From NCBI GenBank assembly GCA_026075535.2, contig AP026538.1, forward strand, positions 4,774,001-4,838,000: a DNA stretch of 64,000 nucleotides. Reading direction: 5' to 3'. Below the pieces are notes generated by a model. It did no database searches, was not told the DNA's origin, and saw only the letters and a program-made list of their open reading frames with translations. The translations under genes and the position numbers were made by a program. Below, piece by piece: positions 21,432 through 33,560 of the stretch (position 1 is the first letter of the stretch; each line of letters opens with the position of its first letter). This stretch comes from Tricholoma matsutake. Lineage: Eukaryota > Basidiomycota > Agaricomycetes > Agaricales > Tricholomataceae.

Positions 21432-21833
21432 GTGAATAGGTGGTTGTACCCAGGGTGTGTGTTCTATAATGGGGATTTCATAGTTGGGGAAATATTCACG
21501 AGAAAAGGTACCTCTTTCCACATTGTTGAATGCGAATGCTTTGTCACGAGTCCTAATCACAAAAACTAGTAAGTCAATTTCATGGTTAGAGAGAAAACCT
21601 TCAGGAATCCTTGCAAGCATAAAGTTGAGGTGCTCTCGTGACAAATGGTCTGTAGGCTCAAAATCTGCAAGAAATGGGGGATCAATAGGCAATTTGACAA
21701 GTTTGGGGATAATTATGGGTCTGAAGATTTGTCCTGCGGGATCCAGCATGTAGGTTGGTACTGGACGAACTTTGCAATCGACCAGCTTATACCTTCTCCC
21801 TGCATTTGTATACCGCGGTTGGTCATCAGCCAA
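21432..21833 (-). pseudogene. E linker before reverse transcriptase
   Basis: The frame has YKLVDCKVRPVPTYMLDP and RGTFSREYFPNYEIPIIEHT, the conserved linker of this gypsy clade between protease and polymerase. It ends at the solo LTR. Confidence 0.75.
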
Positions 21834-22051
21834 AGCTCATTGAGTCTGTGATGAATTCAGTGGTATTGAAGAGGAGGGGGCTGCAAAATAAAAACTTCTA
21901 AGGAGGGAATCATAAGCATTGGGTGGAGAGAGCAAGGAAATCAAATTGGAATCTTTATCTTCACATTCACCTACTAAACATTGCAAGGATCGTCCAACAT
22001 AGGGCACAGGTGCATCCTAAAACTTGTCAGGCATGGAATGCGCACCTGGCT

Positions 22052-22495
22052 TCAGTTTTCTGAGTCAGAGACATCTTCAATCGCAGAAGGTTTTCCCTGG
22101 AAGGTCAGTTTATCAGTGTTGCATGGCGTGTTAGCAACTATGAGCTGAATTGAAAGTGTGGGCATTTTTCCCTGCTCCCTATCTCCATCTTTCCAGATAC
22201 ACATCTCGACTACTCCCATCCACGAGTACAATAGCGAAACTGAATACCACTGCAGCCAAGGTTGCCCAAGTATTACGTCTTGTTTGCCCATTCCCTCTTG
22301 GCTCACAAAGAAATGGTGATTGAAGTGGTGGCCACCGCAGACTAACAGAACATCACGACAACACCCCACAAGGGGCACCACACTGCCATTGATCCCCTTG
22401 AGTGACCAGCGTGCTCCGTCGACATCAAGTGGCAAGTTTGTTTGTCGATATAGTTCATCTGAGACCAAGTTGAGTTCCAAGCCTGTGTCAACCAT
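22052..22495 (-). pseudogene. E protease
   Basis: MVDTGLELNLVSDELY carries the catalytic Asp-Thr-Gly. VILGQPWLQWYSVSL is the second conserved block. The frame ends before the linker at 21,833. Confidence 0.82.
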
Positions 22496-22657
22496 AAAAA
22501 CGACTGGTCATCCAGCTATCTTCCCTTCAAAACGACCTGTTGTCATGGCAAAGAGAGGACTGGTGTGTATCTTGATGGCTGAGGAGTACTGGAGGAGGAT
22601 GTCATCTACATTCTCACTATCTTCATCGTACGATAAGAGGAGTTCCGAGTTGGAGAA

Positions 22658-24673
22658 TCAATTTTCGTTCCCATTTTGGGGGTCTTCATCAGTGTTCATT
22701 GTGGAATCGGTAAGTGTTGAGTCATCTAGGGAGGTGGCAACTATTGGCTTTGAAGTGTACTCGCGCCGAGTCTTTGTCAGACCTGCAAAGCGCTTCTGGA
22801 GGTCAGGGGATATTCCTAGAATTTCTTTTAGTGGCAAGGTAATCATAGTATCTAGAATTTTTTGTTGGACCGCATCACCGTCAACCATCTCCTGAACCAT
22901 TGAGGTAAAATGGTAGCTGCTGGTAGGCTTCACAATCATGTTGGGGTCATGTGTATCCATGTCATTCCTTCCTGAAGCTTGACCTGTTGGGTTCGGCTTT
23001 GGGATGGTTTTACGTTGGCGCCAAGTTTCTTCAGTATTCGCTGGATGAGGCTGGGGGTTTGATGAAGGGTTTGTGGGCTGGTGTTGTATGTGAGGCTCTT
23101 GGTGTCGAGGCAATGGCACTTGTAGTTTTGGTGCTTGGACTACTTGTTCCCTACTGTCTGTACCCAGTTTTTTACTAGTGGTGTTACCTTTCCTTGCATC
23201 TTTGACTTGTGAATGCATGGTTGGGAAAGAGGACATGCCATAGGTGTTGTTATCGAGGACGTCTCAGCCATAGGACTGAAGACCTGCTATAGCAGCCATG
23301 TGGGGAGGTGGGTCATGATCCCCCCGACCATTACCTTTTAAATTACTTGAGGATGCTGCTGAGTTCATTTGTTTGTCTCTTAGAGCTTTAGCGACACCCC
23401 CGCCAGGAATGCCACATGGGAGCATATTGCCGTTAGTGCGCACTAGCCATCCATCTGGGGAGTAGGCTACCAACCCTTCATCGACTAGTACCCGGACTTC
23501 GGGGCAGTTGTGTATACCTAATCTATGGGCATTAGCTTTATCGCAAATGAAACACTTTCTTTTGGCTAGTACTGCATTACTTCCTGTTGCCCTTGCCACT
23601 GCTAGTTCACAGAGGATATTTGCCTGTCCTTGTTGTAGCTCTTGTATTTAATGTGTCTGACCTAGCTGAAGTTCCTGCATTTGTTTGGCCAGTAACTCAA
23701 TACTTGATGGTACCGAAGTGTCCATTGTCGGGGCTGTAGTATCTGGATTAGTACTGGACTTTACCTTTTTCTTTGTCTTTCGAGTTGCCTTCACTGGTGG
23801 GTCGTCTTCATCCAGATCTGAGTCATCCAAATTGGAACTGTCAGTTTCCTCGCTCGAGCCTGTGGAAGAGTCAGTATTGTACTTATTGTTTGCAATATCA
23901 TCTTCATCAAACTCTTTCTGTAATAGTACTAAAATGTTGTCCCTAGCTGGGGGGTACTGTATCTTAGTCTTGTCAGCCAGTAGTTTGCATCGGATCATCT
24001 TCTGTTGTGCTTTTGGTATCCCTCTGAAAAATAATATGTTAGCGTCATTTTCGGTGAGTTGATTACTTGTAACAAGGCTCAAAGCCCGAGCTGTGAATTC
24101 ATGGTAGTAGTGGTACACATCTTGTAAATGGGTGAAGGCCTTCTTTTCCGATTGTTTCTTGGTCCATTTATGCAATTTGTTGGGGGTGGTATGTCGTTTC
24201 TTGTCATTTGACCCATAGAGCTTTATGAGATAAGCCTGTGTTGCTGCCCAGTCGTGTTGCGACCAAATGGAAGCAGACTCTATAACATACCTGATGCGGT
24301 GGTTGCAGTAGCGGAGTACGTACACCGGCAGATTATTGAGGTCGACTTGAGCAGAGTTTGCAAAAACTTCTAGTGAGTCTAAAAAATCAGTAACATGTTT
24401 GCCTTTAAAAAGAGGAGCAGGCAGAGAGCCTGGAGTAGGCATAGGCATGGCGAAATGTGTGGCCAATTCCAGATGGGGCTGCACCCCCATTTGTTCTTGA
24501 GTGTTAGCTGGCATTTGGGTGTTAGTCAACTGTAGAGGTTGAGCCATTGTCGATATAGAGGTTGCTATTAGGTTCGTCGGGGCATGTATTGCAGAGTTTT
24601 GTTGGGCAGCTCTGTTGTGGGTTAGGAGAGGTGTTGGTACCATTGGTTTTTGTAAAGACAGTTTGATGGACAC
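22658..24673 (-). pseudogene. E gag with zinc knuckle
   Basis: Three frames in series: 23,648-24,673 (capsid; PAPLFKGKHVTDFLDSLEVF), 23,264-23,599 (zinc knuckle CFICDKANAHRLGIHNC and GMLPCGIPGG-like block), and 22,658-23,236 (Pro/Gln-rich spacer and QQKILDTMITLPLKEILGIS, which leads to protease). They are split by single stops or frameshifts. The capsid frame also has an acidic, Ser-rich tail. Confidence 0.82.
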
Positions 24674-25010
24674 TGATGGGTCTTGGATGGAGGTTTCTTT
24701 AGCAATACGGTCTCAACACACTGCTTGAAGACTTTGGACGTTCGTAAAACTAGGAAGCGCCAATTTTGATGATCAACCATTTTGAGGGAAAGTATCTTGC
24801 TTTGGTGCTAGCCCAAGACAAGATTGTGTGAGGGTTGGAATAAGGTCCGAATCAGGAGATTTATTGATTTGTCGTGAGTTTTTGAAAATTGGTGGTTCTG
24901 TAACCAATCAATCAGCAAATTTAATGACGTTGTAGGCTTACCTGGGCTGAGAAATGTGACGATATTATGAAAAACTGATTTTTGACAATTCCCCTGTCTT
25001 GGTCACCACT

Positions 25011-25200
25011 TGTGGCAGGGAATGTAGTCTGCTGGTAGTCCATTGACTGCGTGGTCATGTTGCAAGAGGTCAGCTAAGCGGGGACGGCAGTATTAGGGTT
25101 TTGGACAGAGTGGACAGGCCTTTAGCTCATTTGGGAGGGGATAGAAGGTGAATAGAACATGGTGATATGTTCGAGGCCGAATGCATCGTGTAAGGATTAT
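25011..25200 (-). repeat. 5' LTR of E (right side), truncated
   Basis: It aligns with 15,303-15,495, starting TGTGGCAGGGAATG. On the minus strand the bases after it read AAGTGGTGACCAAGACAG, a TGG-type primer-binding site. Homology is lost at about 25,200 where G3 sequence begins. Confidence 0.8.
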
Positions 25201-25899
25201 CCCAGCCCAAAAAGCCATTGCAAAAACAAGGAACAGAGGCACTCCTAAGGAAAACAGGAACCTCAAAATAGCATGGTGCATAGTCACCAAAACACAGGAA
25301 AGTCAACGGGCAAGGCAACTGGATAAACTGGATGAATGTGACAAGACATGGGGCACACTGCAAAAAATAAAAGAACTGCTGGCTTCATGATCAAAGTGCA
25401 GCCCTGGCAACTGAACATCAACACTGACCACCCAGACTGAATCATGAAGGACACCTAGACAGGATATGATGCCCAAGATGAAAATAGGGATTACAAAACC
25501 CTGGACCCTGAAACAGGAACCCATGCCAAGGGAAACACCCCCTCAGGTAAAGATTGAGGAGGTATCTGACAAAGAACTACTAGGTAACACAGACACAGAA
25601 TATGAGCAATGGAAGAAGCCCCCAAACAAGATGTGATCAAGGATGACTTGATACTGATCACATATGTGTGAGGTGAACCAGTCATTGGCCTATTTGGACT
25701 GCCCATGGAACTACCCCTGACTGAAGAATATTGGGAACCAATGCACAAGTACACATGGAAGATGAACACAATCTCCAGGCTCACAAAGGGCAAGGACTCT
25801 GCACAATACCTACTCAACTCAGACATATGGATCAGAGCAAAGACATCCATATCCCAATGACTGACAGACAAACAGGAAGAGGGAAGGGAGACCAACAAA

Positions 25900-27083
25900 C
25901 AGACCCTGGATGACCTGCTACCACAGGAATACCAGAAGTACAGACAGGTATTCGGAAAGGCTGCATCCGAACAATTCCTGGAATCCAGACCATGGGATCA
26001 TGGGATCAATTTGAAAGAAGGCTTTGTACCAAAGGATTGCAAAGTCTACCCACTGATGCTGAAAGAACAAGATAAACTCCATGAGTTTCTAGACAAAAAT
26101 CTAGAAAAAGGATACATCTGACCATCAAAATTGCCCATGGCATCCCCATTCTTCTTTGCATCAAAGAAGAACTCTAATGCCCTGCGACCTTGTCAAGACT
26201 ACTGCTATCTAAATGAAGGAACAATCCAGAACAACTACTCTGCCACTGATCGGAGACCTCTTGGACAAGCTGAAGGGAGCAAGATTTTTCATGAAACTTG
26301 ATATTTGATGGGGTTATCACAATGTACAGATAAAAGAAGGAGACAAGTGGAAGGCAGCATTCAAGACTAACCAAGGGCTGTTTGAGCCAACAGTAGTGTT
26401 CTTTGGGCTGTGTAACTCACTGGCAACATTCCAGGCAATGATGAACAATCTCTTCCAAGATATGATAGATGAAGGATGGCTCATCATTTACATGGACAAC
26501 ATCCTGATCTTCTCAAAGACAGAAGAAGAACACTGGATAAGGACCAAGTGGGTCCTCAAACAATGTGATCTATATCTAAATTCAAATTCAATGTACAGGA
26601 AGTCAACTTCCTGGGCATGATCATCAGACCTGATGAACTTGCAATGGACAAAACAAAACTGGCTGGGATTGAAGACTGGCCCATGCCAAGAACAGTGAAG
26701 GATGTAAGATCCTTCCTAGAATGTGGAAATTTCTATCAAATATTCATTGGACACTTTGTGGATATGGCCAGACTGCTGAATGACTTGACAAAGAACCAGA
26801 AATTTGAATGGACAAGTGACTGTCAAAAATTGTTTGATGTGCTAAAGAAAGATTTTTGATGAAGCCTCAGTACTACTGATGCTAGACATGACGAAACCAT
26901 TTGTGGTAGAGTCTGATGCCTCGAAATTTGCAACAGGCATGGTACTCAGACAACAGGATGCTAATGGAGACTGGCACCCATGCGGGTACATCTCACACTC
27001 CTTCAACAAAGCAGAAAGGAACTATGAGATATATGACAGGAAACTACTGGGAGTGATCTCGGCATTGGCAACATGAAGACACT
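25900..27083 (+). pseudogene. G3 reverse transcriptase and RNase H
   Basis: Recognisable pieces include the linker (SRPWDHG...), [24 protein letters not shown], and IIYMDNILIF, in which the second catalytic Asp of YMDD is Asn. RNase H has [12 protein letters not shown]. Frameshifts occur near 26,230, 26,580 and 26,860. At 26,186 the codon CGA (Arg) is still present where F has TGA. Confidence 0.85.
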
Positions 27084-27096
27084 ACCTACAGGGGAT
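27084..27096. other. 13-bp flanking duplication, left copy
   Basis: ACCTACAGGGGAT is repeated exactly at 29,479-29,491. Joining the two sites restores the RNase H reading of G3. Confidence 0.75.
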
Positions 27097-27489
27097 TAGG
27101 CTATAGCATGGGTATGGGTATGGGTCATGGATCCATCATCTGCAACCCATGACCTACCCATCCATCACCAAGGAAGCAGCTCGTAGTAACTAATATTAAT
27201 CTATGTAAAATTATTTAACTAACTACATATTTAAAAATACAAATGGGGTGAGCCCAGCTCATTGAGTAGAAAAGGGAGGGTTTATATGCCCTGGGATGTG
27301 CACAGGCCATTTGGCCTTGTGTGCACCAAGCCACATCTTTGTTGATTGTTGATATGTTATTTACCTAATTTGTACCTGCTTTGTTCTTACACCATCATCA
27401 TCAATGACACCACCTGCTCCCTCCCTCATCCACCTACTACCACCATCACCCGCTGATGATGCTCGACCAGGAAACTCAAACAAAACCCA

Positions 27490-28290
27490 CAATAAGGCCT
27501 CAAATGGTATAACACTAGTTAGAGGAAGGTTGCAAGGTGGTACTAAATATCACTGCTGTTACCCAAAGTTAGGGAAATGACTTTAGAGAGGGTCCAATGA
27601 TGTTTGATGAGGTTTGAGGGTGTACAAAGCACTGCAATAAAGTTGAAGGAAAGTTTGAGGATGTTTGAAGATGTTTGAAGTAGTTCAAGGGGCTTATATA
27701 GGATGAGGACGATTTTGACAAAGGCTGAGGATAGACTATAAAGATGTAGAAAAGCCTTGAGAGGGGATAGACAATAGACAATAGTTCTGAGAAGCTAGTA
27801 TGAGAAGTTCAAAGAAGTTTGGCATAAAACACTGAACTTCAGGACTAAGACAAGAGGCTTGGACTCAAGAGAATTGCTGTTGAATCAGATGATTGATGTG
27901 AGAGGATGATCTGTTCTGTTGTTCCAAGTAACTAGTACAAGGCTATATATGTTTGGAAGAGATGGTACTTAAAAGGAAATAAAACATGAGGAATACATGA
28001 GGCAAGATATAAAACAATAAAGAATCATAAAATAAATGAAAGATGATGAGAAGGGAAACATATAGAGTCACGATTTATCATGGGTACCTGTCCTATTGAT
28101 CCAATATATCATCAAGACATCAAAGCGCCACAATCACGTCCTAAAATCCTGTCATCATGTCTCCTTGTGTCCAGTGGTGCTCAATATGTGACGCACTAAC
28201 TCATACAAGGTGTGCTGCATGGGTCTGAAGGGCAGTGCAATACACATATGGCGGCCAAAGGGATTTGAGGTGCTGCAAAGTCATTCAAAG
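27490..28290 (-). repeat. LTR-like or unclassified segment inside the composite insertion
   Basis: On the minus strand it is T/C-rich and contains a TATATAG-type box and a row of CATCAAACATC-like motifs, similar in style to the G4 LTR. Its ends carry inverted CCTCAAAT/ATTTGAGG. No convincing gene is present; short frames are low complexity. Confidence 0.35.
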
Positions 28291-28723
28291 TCATTCAAAA
28301 TAGCTTTGGAGCAGTTTTGTGGGGTTCATAGGGGATGGGAGCATGTGTGGTGATGTGTTGATGCATTTGGAGACATTTCCAGAGTTTAGAGTACAAGGTG
28401 GACCTATCACCACTCCTTCAACCCCAACTGCCACTGCCCCCATGCCATTTAACATGCCAAACACAGCCACAGCCAACAGACAGAAAATGGGCCCAAATGC
28501 CATACATCAGTGTTTGGGCCTTTTTCTTTTGTTCTTTTTACTAACTACTTTGCTTTCATTTTTAGGTTATAATCATCTTGTAACAATGGGCCCAACTTGG
28601 CTACCCCACCCTATGCACCGCTGTGAGCCCCTGTTCACAGGGTGGATGGCAGGGTGATGACCAATGGCCACAAACAAACCCTCTTGGAAGCAACGTGGGC
28701 CTAAATGCATTGTTTGGGCCCAG

Positions 28724-28788
28724 GTATGTTTTTTTTTGTTCGTTTCATGTTTTTATCAACTAACTAGTGTTTTATTTCGATTTTTTAG
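28724..28788 (+). other. Intron-like segment, module 4
   Basis: 65 nt with GTATGT donor, CTAAC branch motif 25 nt before the end and TTTTTTAG acceptor. Confidence 0.6.
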
Positions 28789-29157
28789 GATGTAATCTAA
28801 TGATAACAATGGACACTGACAGGTGACAAACCACACCCACCCTCCCCATCCAACTGGGATGTGGTGGGGTTAGGAAGGCACAGAGGGATTCTGGGAGACC
28901 CCTAGAGGAGGATACCCAACAGGTAAACACCCCCCTACCCATGCCATGTCACTAACCCCACCTAACCCCCCTGACCTAGGACCTACCACAACCATGATAA
29001 TGCGCCCAACAACAAATGAGGAGGAGACGATTGGCAAGGGGACAGGCAGGGCAGCAAACACCACCACAATGGCATGACAAGGACATGGATGGGGATGGGA
29101 TGACAATGACAACGATGACAGGAGGTGCACCCAAGAGACATCAACATCTCTTGGGCT

Positions 29158-29214
29158 GTAAGTATATTCTTTTTTATTTCTTTCTTTTTTATTCTTACTG
29201 ACTAATGTTTTTAG
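29158..29214 (+). other. Intron-like segment, module 5
   Basis: 57 nt with GTAAGT donor, a CTGACTAAT branch-like motif and TTTTTAG acceptor. Confidence 0.6.
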
Positions 29215-29491
29215 GTTCTAATTAAGACTGGCATGATGTCACAACTGCCACCCCCCTCTCACTTGCAAACACAAGTGGGGGGTTCTTAGTATAATAAATA
29301 GTTATTAATGTAGTTGAATTTATATAATATAATGTATATATACTTGGGAGTCATATGAAACCCTGTGAGAATTGACACCCACCAGTACCCACCTGTACCC
29401 ATGGGTTGGCAGGTTACTACCCATGTGGGTATGGGTATGGGTAGAGCTCTGCATACCCATGGGAGTACCTGTGCCATTACCTACAGGGGAT

Positions 29492-31184
29492 GGTGTTCCC
29501 TGTGATGGTACTATCTGATCACAAGAACCTGATGTACTTCTTACAGGGGCAGAAACTGAACTGATGACAGGCTAGTAGATGGAGCATCTACCTGCCACAA
29601 TTCGACTTAAACCTACAGCATGTGCCAGGATTGCAAATGGTGCAATCCAATGCCCTGTCACAAAGGGCAGACCACATAGCCAAAGAAGATACTGATAATG
29701 AGGACAAGACAATCCTCCCTGATGAATTATTTGTGAAGACAATTGACATGGAACTCCAGGGAGCCCTGGTAACTGTGATTATAAAGGACAACCTCATAAA
29801 TGACACCTTATGAGCCCCGAAGAACAACAGAACCCCCCCAATCAAATCTGCATTAGAGGATTGGAAATTTGAAGAAGGGCTGCTCTTCTTCAAGGACAGA
29901 TGCTACATACCATGGGATGAAAAACTGCAATGGGTGATCATACAAAAGTACCATAACAACATCATGACAGGACACCCCAGACAATGGCAAATAATCAAAC
30001 TGATCCGACAAGCCAGGAATGGCCAACCTGATAAAGAAGTATGTCAAAGGATGTGCAAAATGCCAACAGATGAAAGTGAACACTCACCCGATGACCCCAC
30101 CACCAACACTGATAAAATCAGATGCCAGCAGACTGTTTGAGCTGGTAACAATGGATTTCATTATGGACCTGCCCATGATAAATGGATTTGATTTGATACA
30201 TGGTTGTGGTAGACCATGGTCTTATGAAGGGGGTAATTTTTATCCCTTGCATGAAGACAATCAATGCACTGGATGCTGCAGACCTCTACCTATGCCATGT
30301 ATACACAAGATTTGGACTCCCCAGAAGAATTATCTCAGACAGAGACCCCCAATTCACATCCAAACTCTTCCAAGAACTCAGACAGCTGCTTGGAATCAAG
30401 CTATCTATGAGCACTGCCTACCACCCCCAGACCAATGGAGAAACCAAGTGGGTAAACTAAGAACTGGAGGTTTACCTCCACATGTTCTGCTCAAACAAAC
30501 CAGAGGATTGAGAATATTATCTTCCAACAGCAGAATTTGTGCACAACCAGAAGATGCACTTCACAGTAAAACACTCACCATTCTACTTGATGATGGGATA
30601 TCAACCACATGCTATCCCCACCCCCTATAAAAAGACAAATGTACTGGCCACTGCACAAAGACTCCAAGAGCTTCTATCTGCAAGAAGAGAAGCACTCACT
30701 GCACATGAACTGGCCTGACAAACAATGGCTTCCCAAATGAAAGGGCAATATGAACCATTCAAGGTTGGAGAGCGAGTATGGCTCAACTCCAAGAACCTGA
30801 AGATCAGCTACCCAACAAGAAAATGGGTGCCAAAATGAGAAGGGCCCTTCAAGATCAAAGAAGCCCTGTCAAAACTGACTTACCAATTGAAACTGCCACC
30901 AAGATGGAAATTCACCCAGTCTTCCATGTGGCTTTACTCACATGATACCATGAAAACAATACTCATGGACAAAACTTCCTGACTCCTCCACCCGACCTTG
31001 TGGAGGGAGAAAATGAATATGAAGTGGAAGTGATCATCATGCACATGAAGCACAGCAAAGGACACTATTACCTTTTGTGAAATGGGTTGGCTACCCTACA
31101 TCCAAGAACACATGGGAACCCAAATCCAACCTGAAGAATGCACCCAAGATCCTCATGGCATATGAGAAAAGACATTGCCTGTAG
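29492..31184 (+). pseudogene. G3 RNase H end, integrase and chromodomain
   Basis: The frame resumes with [10 protein letters not shown] and passes the connection (VQSNALSQRADHI). It has the integrase zinc finger with an internal deletion in the usual YWWPGM block, then [24 protein letters not shown] with the catalytic Asp kept, and [11 protein letters not shown]. The chromodomain (31,005-31,184) has a frameshift near WVGYPTSKNTWEPKSN. At 30,225 it has five G where F has seven, and reads through. Confidence 0.83.
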
Positions 31185-31249
31185 GAAGAAGCTACATGCC
31201 TCTACCCTCTTGACAGAACCCCAACCAACAACAACACCCCCAATTCCAG

Positions 31250-31740
31250 CTGAGCAATGATTCACCCAAGCCTACCTATGAAACTGATTGAACACTGATG
31301 TCCTTCACATTCACCTCACCCATGACCCACCAAAATACCATCTTGCCAGGATGTGCTTCTACTACCAGAGCACAATCAACCAGATGGAACAAAATCCAAT
31401 GAACAATGCAGAAGCACTGGGGATCAAGCAGACAATCCTATGGAGAACTGGAAGATCATGCCTAGGGCACCCGAGATAATAGATCTCACCACTGAACCCA
31501 AACCAAGGACCACCCAGCCACCCTGGTTCCCTCCACACATGAGATGTGCCAGATGTTTTATCTGCCACCAGGTAAACCATTATGGCCTGATTTGCCAAAG
31601 ACATGTTTGCAAGCACTGCAAACAATGAGGACCCAGACACTACAGTGTGAACTATCTGGAGAAACTTTGGAGAAACAAAGAAGCCAATCAAAGAGAAGCA
31701 GAACAGTGACACTGGTCTTATCTCAATTCAGGGTATGACA
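31250..31740 (+). pseudogene. G3 post-pol ORF remnant with Cys/His motif
   Basis: After the chromodomain a broken frame contains CARCFICHQVNHYGLICQ followed by HVCKHC, which resembles zinc knuckles, then an acidic stretch (YDNFDDD). It occupies the same place as the accessory ORFs of G1 and F, and the spacing of Cys residues and the acidic tail are similar, but the primary sequence is too different to call homology with certainty. A stop follows KHCKQ. Confidence 0.5.
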
Positions 31741-31825
31741 ATTTTGATGATGACACAATGGGAAACATGACAGGAGAACCCCATGGGAGGATTTAAGAAG
31801 CAGGCAAATCCTGGATGATGGTAAA

Positions 31826-32000
31826 CTTTGCACTCCCCCCCATATTCCTATCGGAGTCCTAGGAGTCCGAGTTTTCCGATAAGAGTCTGATTGGAGTCCT
31901 ACTTGTCTGACACTAGTCCTAGGAGTCCGATTGGAATGTATCTTGATGACCATGTACTTTTATTTCCAAGAAATTCCTAGTAAATTCTGAGTAAAGTCCT
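31826..32000 (-). mobile_element. SINE-like tail, copy 6
   Basis: It begins with the shared end CTTTGCACTCCCCCC and continues with iterations of TCCTAGGAGTCCGA and TCCTATCGGAGTCC. No tRNA-like head is found; it may be 5'-truncated, with its real limit unclear between 32,000 and 32,110. Confidence 0.45.
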
Positions 32001-32147
32001 ATGCAATTCCAACAGGTAGTAGTCAGAATACCACACCATTTCAGAAGACTTAACTTGAAATATGTAATATAAAGTCCATTTAAAGCACTTAGGATTAGTT
32101 CACTTATTTTTAACCTCTCTCACAAGAGCTCGAAAAAAAAATTGTTG

Positions 32148-32960
32148 AGCCCTCGCATCTTTGCAAGGGAGTAGATAACTAATATAGATTTTTTTTAAAA
32201 ACCCCCACCAAATGCGAGGGGGAGAATTAATTATACTATTTAATTATACTATTTTAAATTCTACAAAAAAAACCCACCCCCTGGCAAAATGGGGGGGAGG
32301 GGATGGTGGTGTGTTCTCATCAGCCCTGTCCCATCATTTCCCCTCCCTCTTGTCTCCATCGTATCTTGCCTCTCTCACCTCCCCTCCCCCATGGCTTCCC
32401 TCCCCTCCCTCATCTCCCCTCCCTCCTCTTCTGGTTGTCATCTCCCTTTCCCCTTGTTGTTTCATCCCCCCCCCCCCCTCGTCACCCTTGTAGTTCATCC
32501 CCCTCGTCGTCTGCACCCACAAACCACCCTATGGGCAGCTGCTCATAGGCGTGTCATTTGGTGCCATCGTCATCCCTCCATGCTGTTCCTGTGCTCTCGC
32601 ACCCCATATACACCCCGTGAGCAGTTGCTCATGGTGGTGATGGGGGGTGCTGGATGTCATCAGTGTCATGGCAGGAGGGGAGGGGTCGGGTGGTGCTTAC
32701 CGGGTGGGTATTCCCCCTCTGGGGTCTCCTGGTGTTGCTCCCCGCGCTCCTGACCACGATTGATACCCTCACATCCAGTTTTGATGGGGAGGAGGGGGGT
32801 TGCCAGGGGCATCATTGGGTGTGTGTTTGGCTCATGTCAGTCCATCGTTACTCATGTAGATTAGAACCTAGAAACAAAACAAATGAATTAGTTAGTTTAC
32901 AAAAGTAAAAAATAAATGAAAAAAAAAACTTACTATGGCCCAAACGACGATTGCATCATT
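32148..32960 (-). repeat. Hairpin block and palindrome-plus-intron module 6 (minus sense)
   Basis: GC hairpins lie at 32,148-32,300 (CCCTCGCATCTTTGCAAGGG and relatives). They are followed by C/T-rich sequence, second-type hairpins near 32,525 and 32,603 (GTGAGCAGTTGCTCAT), and module 6. In module 6 the intron-like part is 32,868-32,933 on the minus strand (GTAAGT, CTAAC, CTAG) and the hairpin is 32,938-32,965. The plus-strand frames here are low complexity. Confidence 0.65.
32868..32933 (-). other. Intron-like segment, module 6
   Basis: 66 nt on the minus strand with GTAAGT donor, CTAAC branch motif and TTTCTAG acceptor, followed by GTTCTAATCTACATG. Confidence 0.6.
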
Positions 32961-33206
32961 TGGGCATTGTTCGGCATCGAAACCAATTGTTTCCAGTCTT
33001 GGGGGCTCGTCTAGAGATGGGGGTGAAGTGGGAGTGGTGGGAGTTGCTGGGTTGAGGTGGTTGAGGTGGGGGGGATGGAGGTGGCATGCTTGTCATCGTT
33101 GGTGGTGGTGGTGGGAGTTGATGAGCTGGCAGGTGTGATGACGTGGCTATGTGCTTTGTCATCACACCCGCAGGAATGGTATGTAGTGTAGTATGATCAC
33201 TTACCT

Positions 33207-33555
33207 GTAATGACTGTTTAGCCTAATGGTATTGTTGTCAGTTTATGCTTACATAATCTTCTGTAGTCAAGTGTTCAATTCTCGTGTGTGCATTTAATTT
33301 TTCATACTATATTACTAAGCAAGGCTGCTTTCATTCCTATCGGAATCCTATGTTGTCTGATGTCTTAGCATAACTTTGGACTAGTCCTATGTGATTTCTA
33401 TGATTGGAAATTCCTAATAAATTCTGATAGTTTGATCGGACTCTGATTGGACTACATTGGACTGGACTAGAATTAAATGTGCCATTTCATGTCAATTTGG
33501 CCAGTGAAAATGACATTGGAATCATCGGAATCATCAGATTCCTATAGGAATATGG
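33207..33555 (+). mobile_element. tRNA-derived SINE, copy 2
   Basis: A-box-like TTTAGCCTAATGGTA (33,218) and B-box-like GTGTTCAATTCTC (33,271) lie about 55 nt apart. The middle has TCCTATCGGAATCC-type iterations. The 3' end is blurred because another copy in opposite orientation starts at 33,561. Confidence 0.6.
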
Positions 33556-33560
33556 CAGTA

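Larger units (their letters stand above)
15303..25200 (-). mobile_element. Minus-strand gypsy retrotransposon E, with a nested solo LTR
   Basis: On the minus strand the order is partial 5' LTR (right side, 25,011-25,200), primer site, gag, zinc knuckle, protease, reverse transcriptase, RNase H, integrase and 3' LTR (left side). The two LTR copies align over about 190 bp. The right LTR is cut at 25,200 by the junction with G3. A solo LTR of the G4 family is inserted at 20,269-21,431. Confidence 0.88.
28489..29285 (+). repeat. Palindrome-plus-intron modules 3, 4 and 5
   Basis: Module 3: hairpin GGGCCCAAATGCC... (28,489-28,520) and a T-rich stretch with CTAAC ending in TTTTTAG at 28,565, with no GT donor. 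Module 4: hairpin at 28,697-28,721, GTATGT at 28,724, CTAAC at 28,760, TTTTTTAG ending 28,788. Module 5: hairpin CCCAAGAGA... (29,130-29,155), GTAAGT at 29,158, TTTTTAG ending 29,214. Exon starts GTTATAATC, GATGTAATC and GTTCTAATT are alike. Confidence 0.7.
27097..29478 (+). mobile_element. Composite 2.4-kb insertion in G3 carrying palindrome-intron modules
   Basis: It is bounded by a perfect 13-bp duplication. Both ends carry GGGTATGGGTATGGGT in the same orientation. Inside are an LTR-like or unclassified stretch (about 27,490-28,290, with a tandem TTTGAAG-rich part) and three intron-like modules (28,489-29,214), with an AT-rich end at 29,285-29,340. A duplication of this length suggests target-primed retroposition rather than a cut-and-paste element. 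No transposase or polymerase frame is visible. Confidence 0.55.
25200..31190 (+). mobile_element. Decayed plus-strand chromo-gypsy G3, 5'-truncated
   Basis: It belongs to the same lineage as F and G1. Coding homology starts inside the protease-RT linker and runs to the chromodomain near 31,184, with a 2.4-kb insertion at 27,097-29,478. No LTR is found at either side. Stops and frameshifts are more frequent than in F. Confidence 0.85.

Noticed and set aside
27105..27125. Telomere-like GGGTAT repeats
   Set aside because: Only about three units, and the fungal telomere repeat is usually TTAGGG; the sequence is an end of the composite insertion.
32212..32753. Overlapping serine/proline-rich ORFs
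   Set aside because: Low-complexity C/T-rich repeat sequence with no similarity between modules at the protein level.
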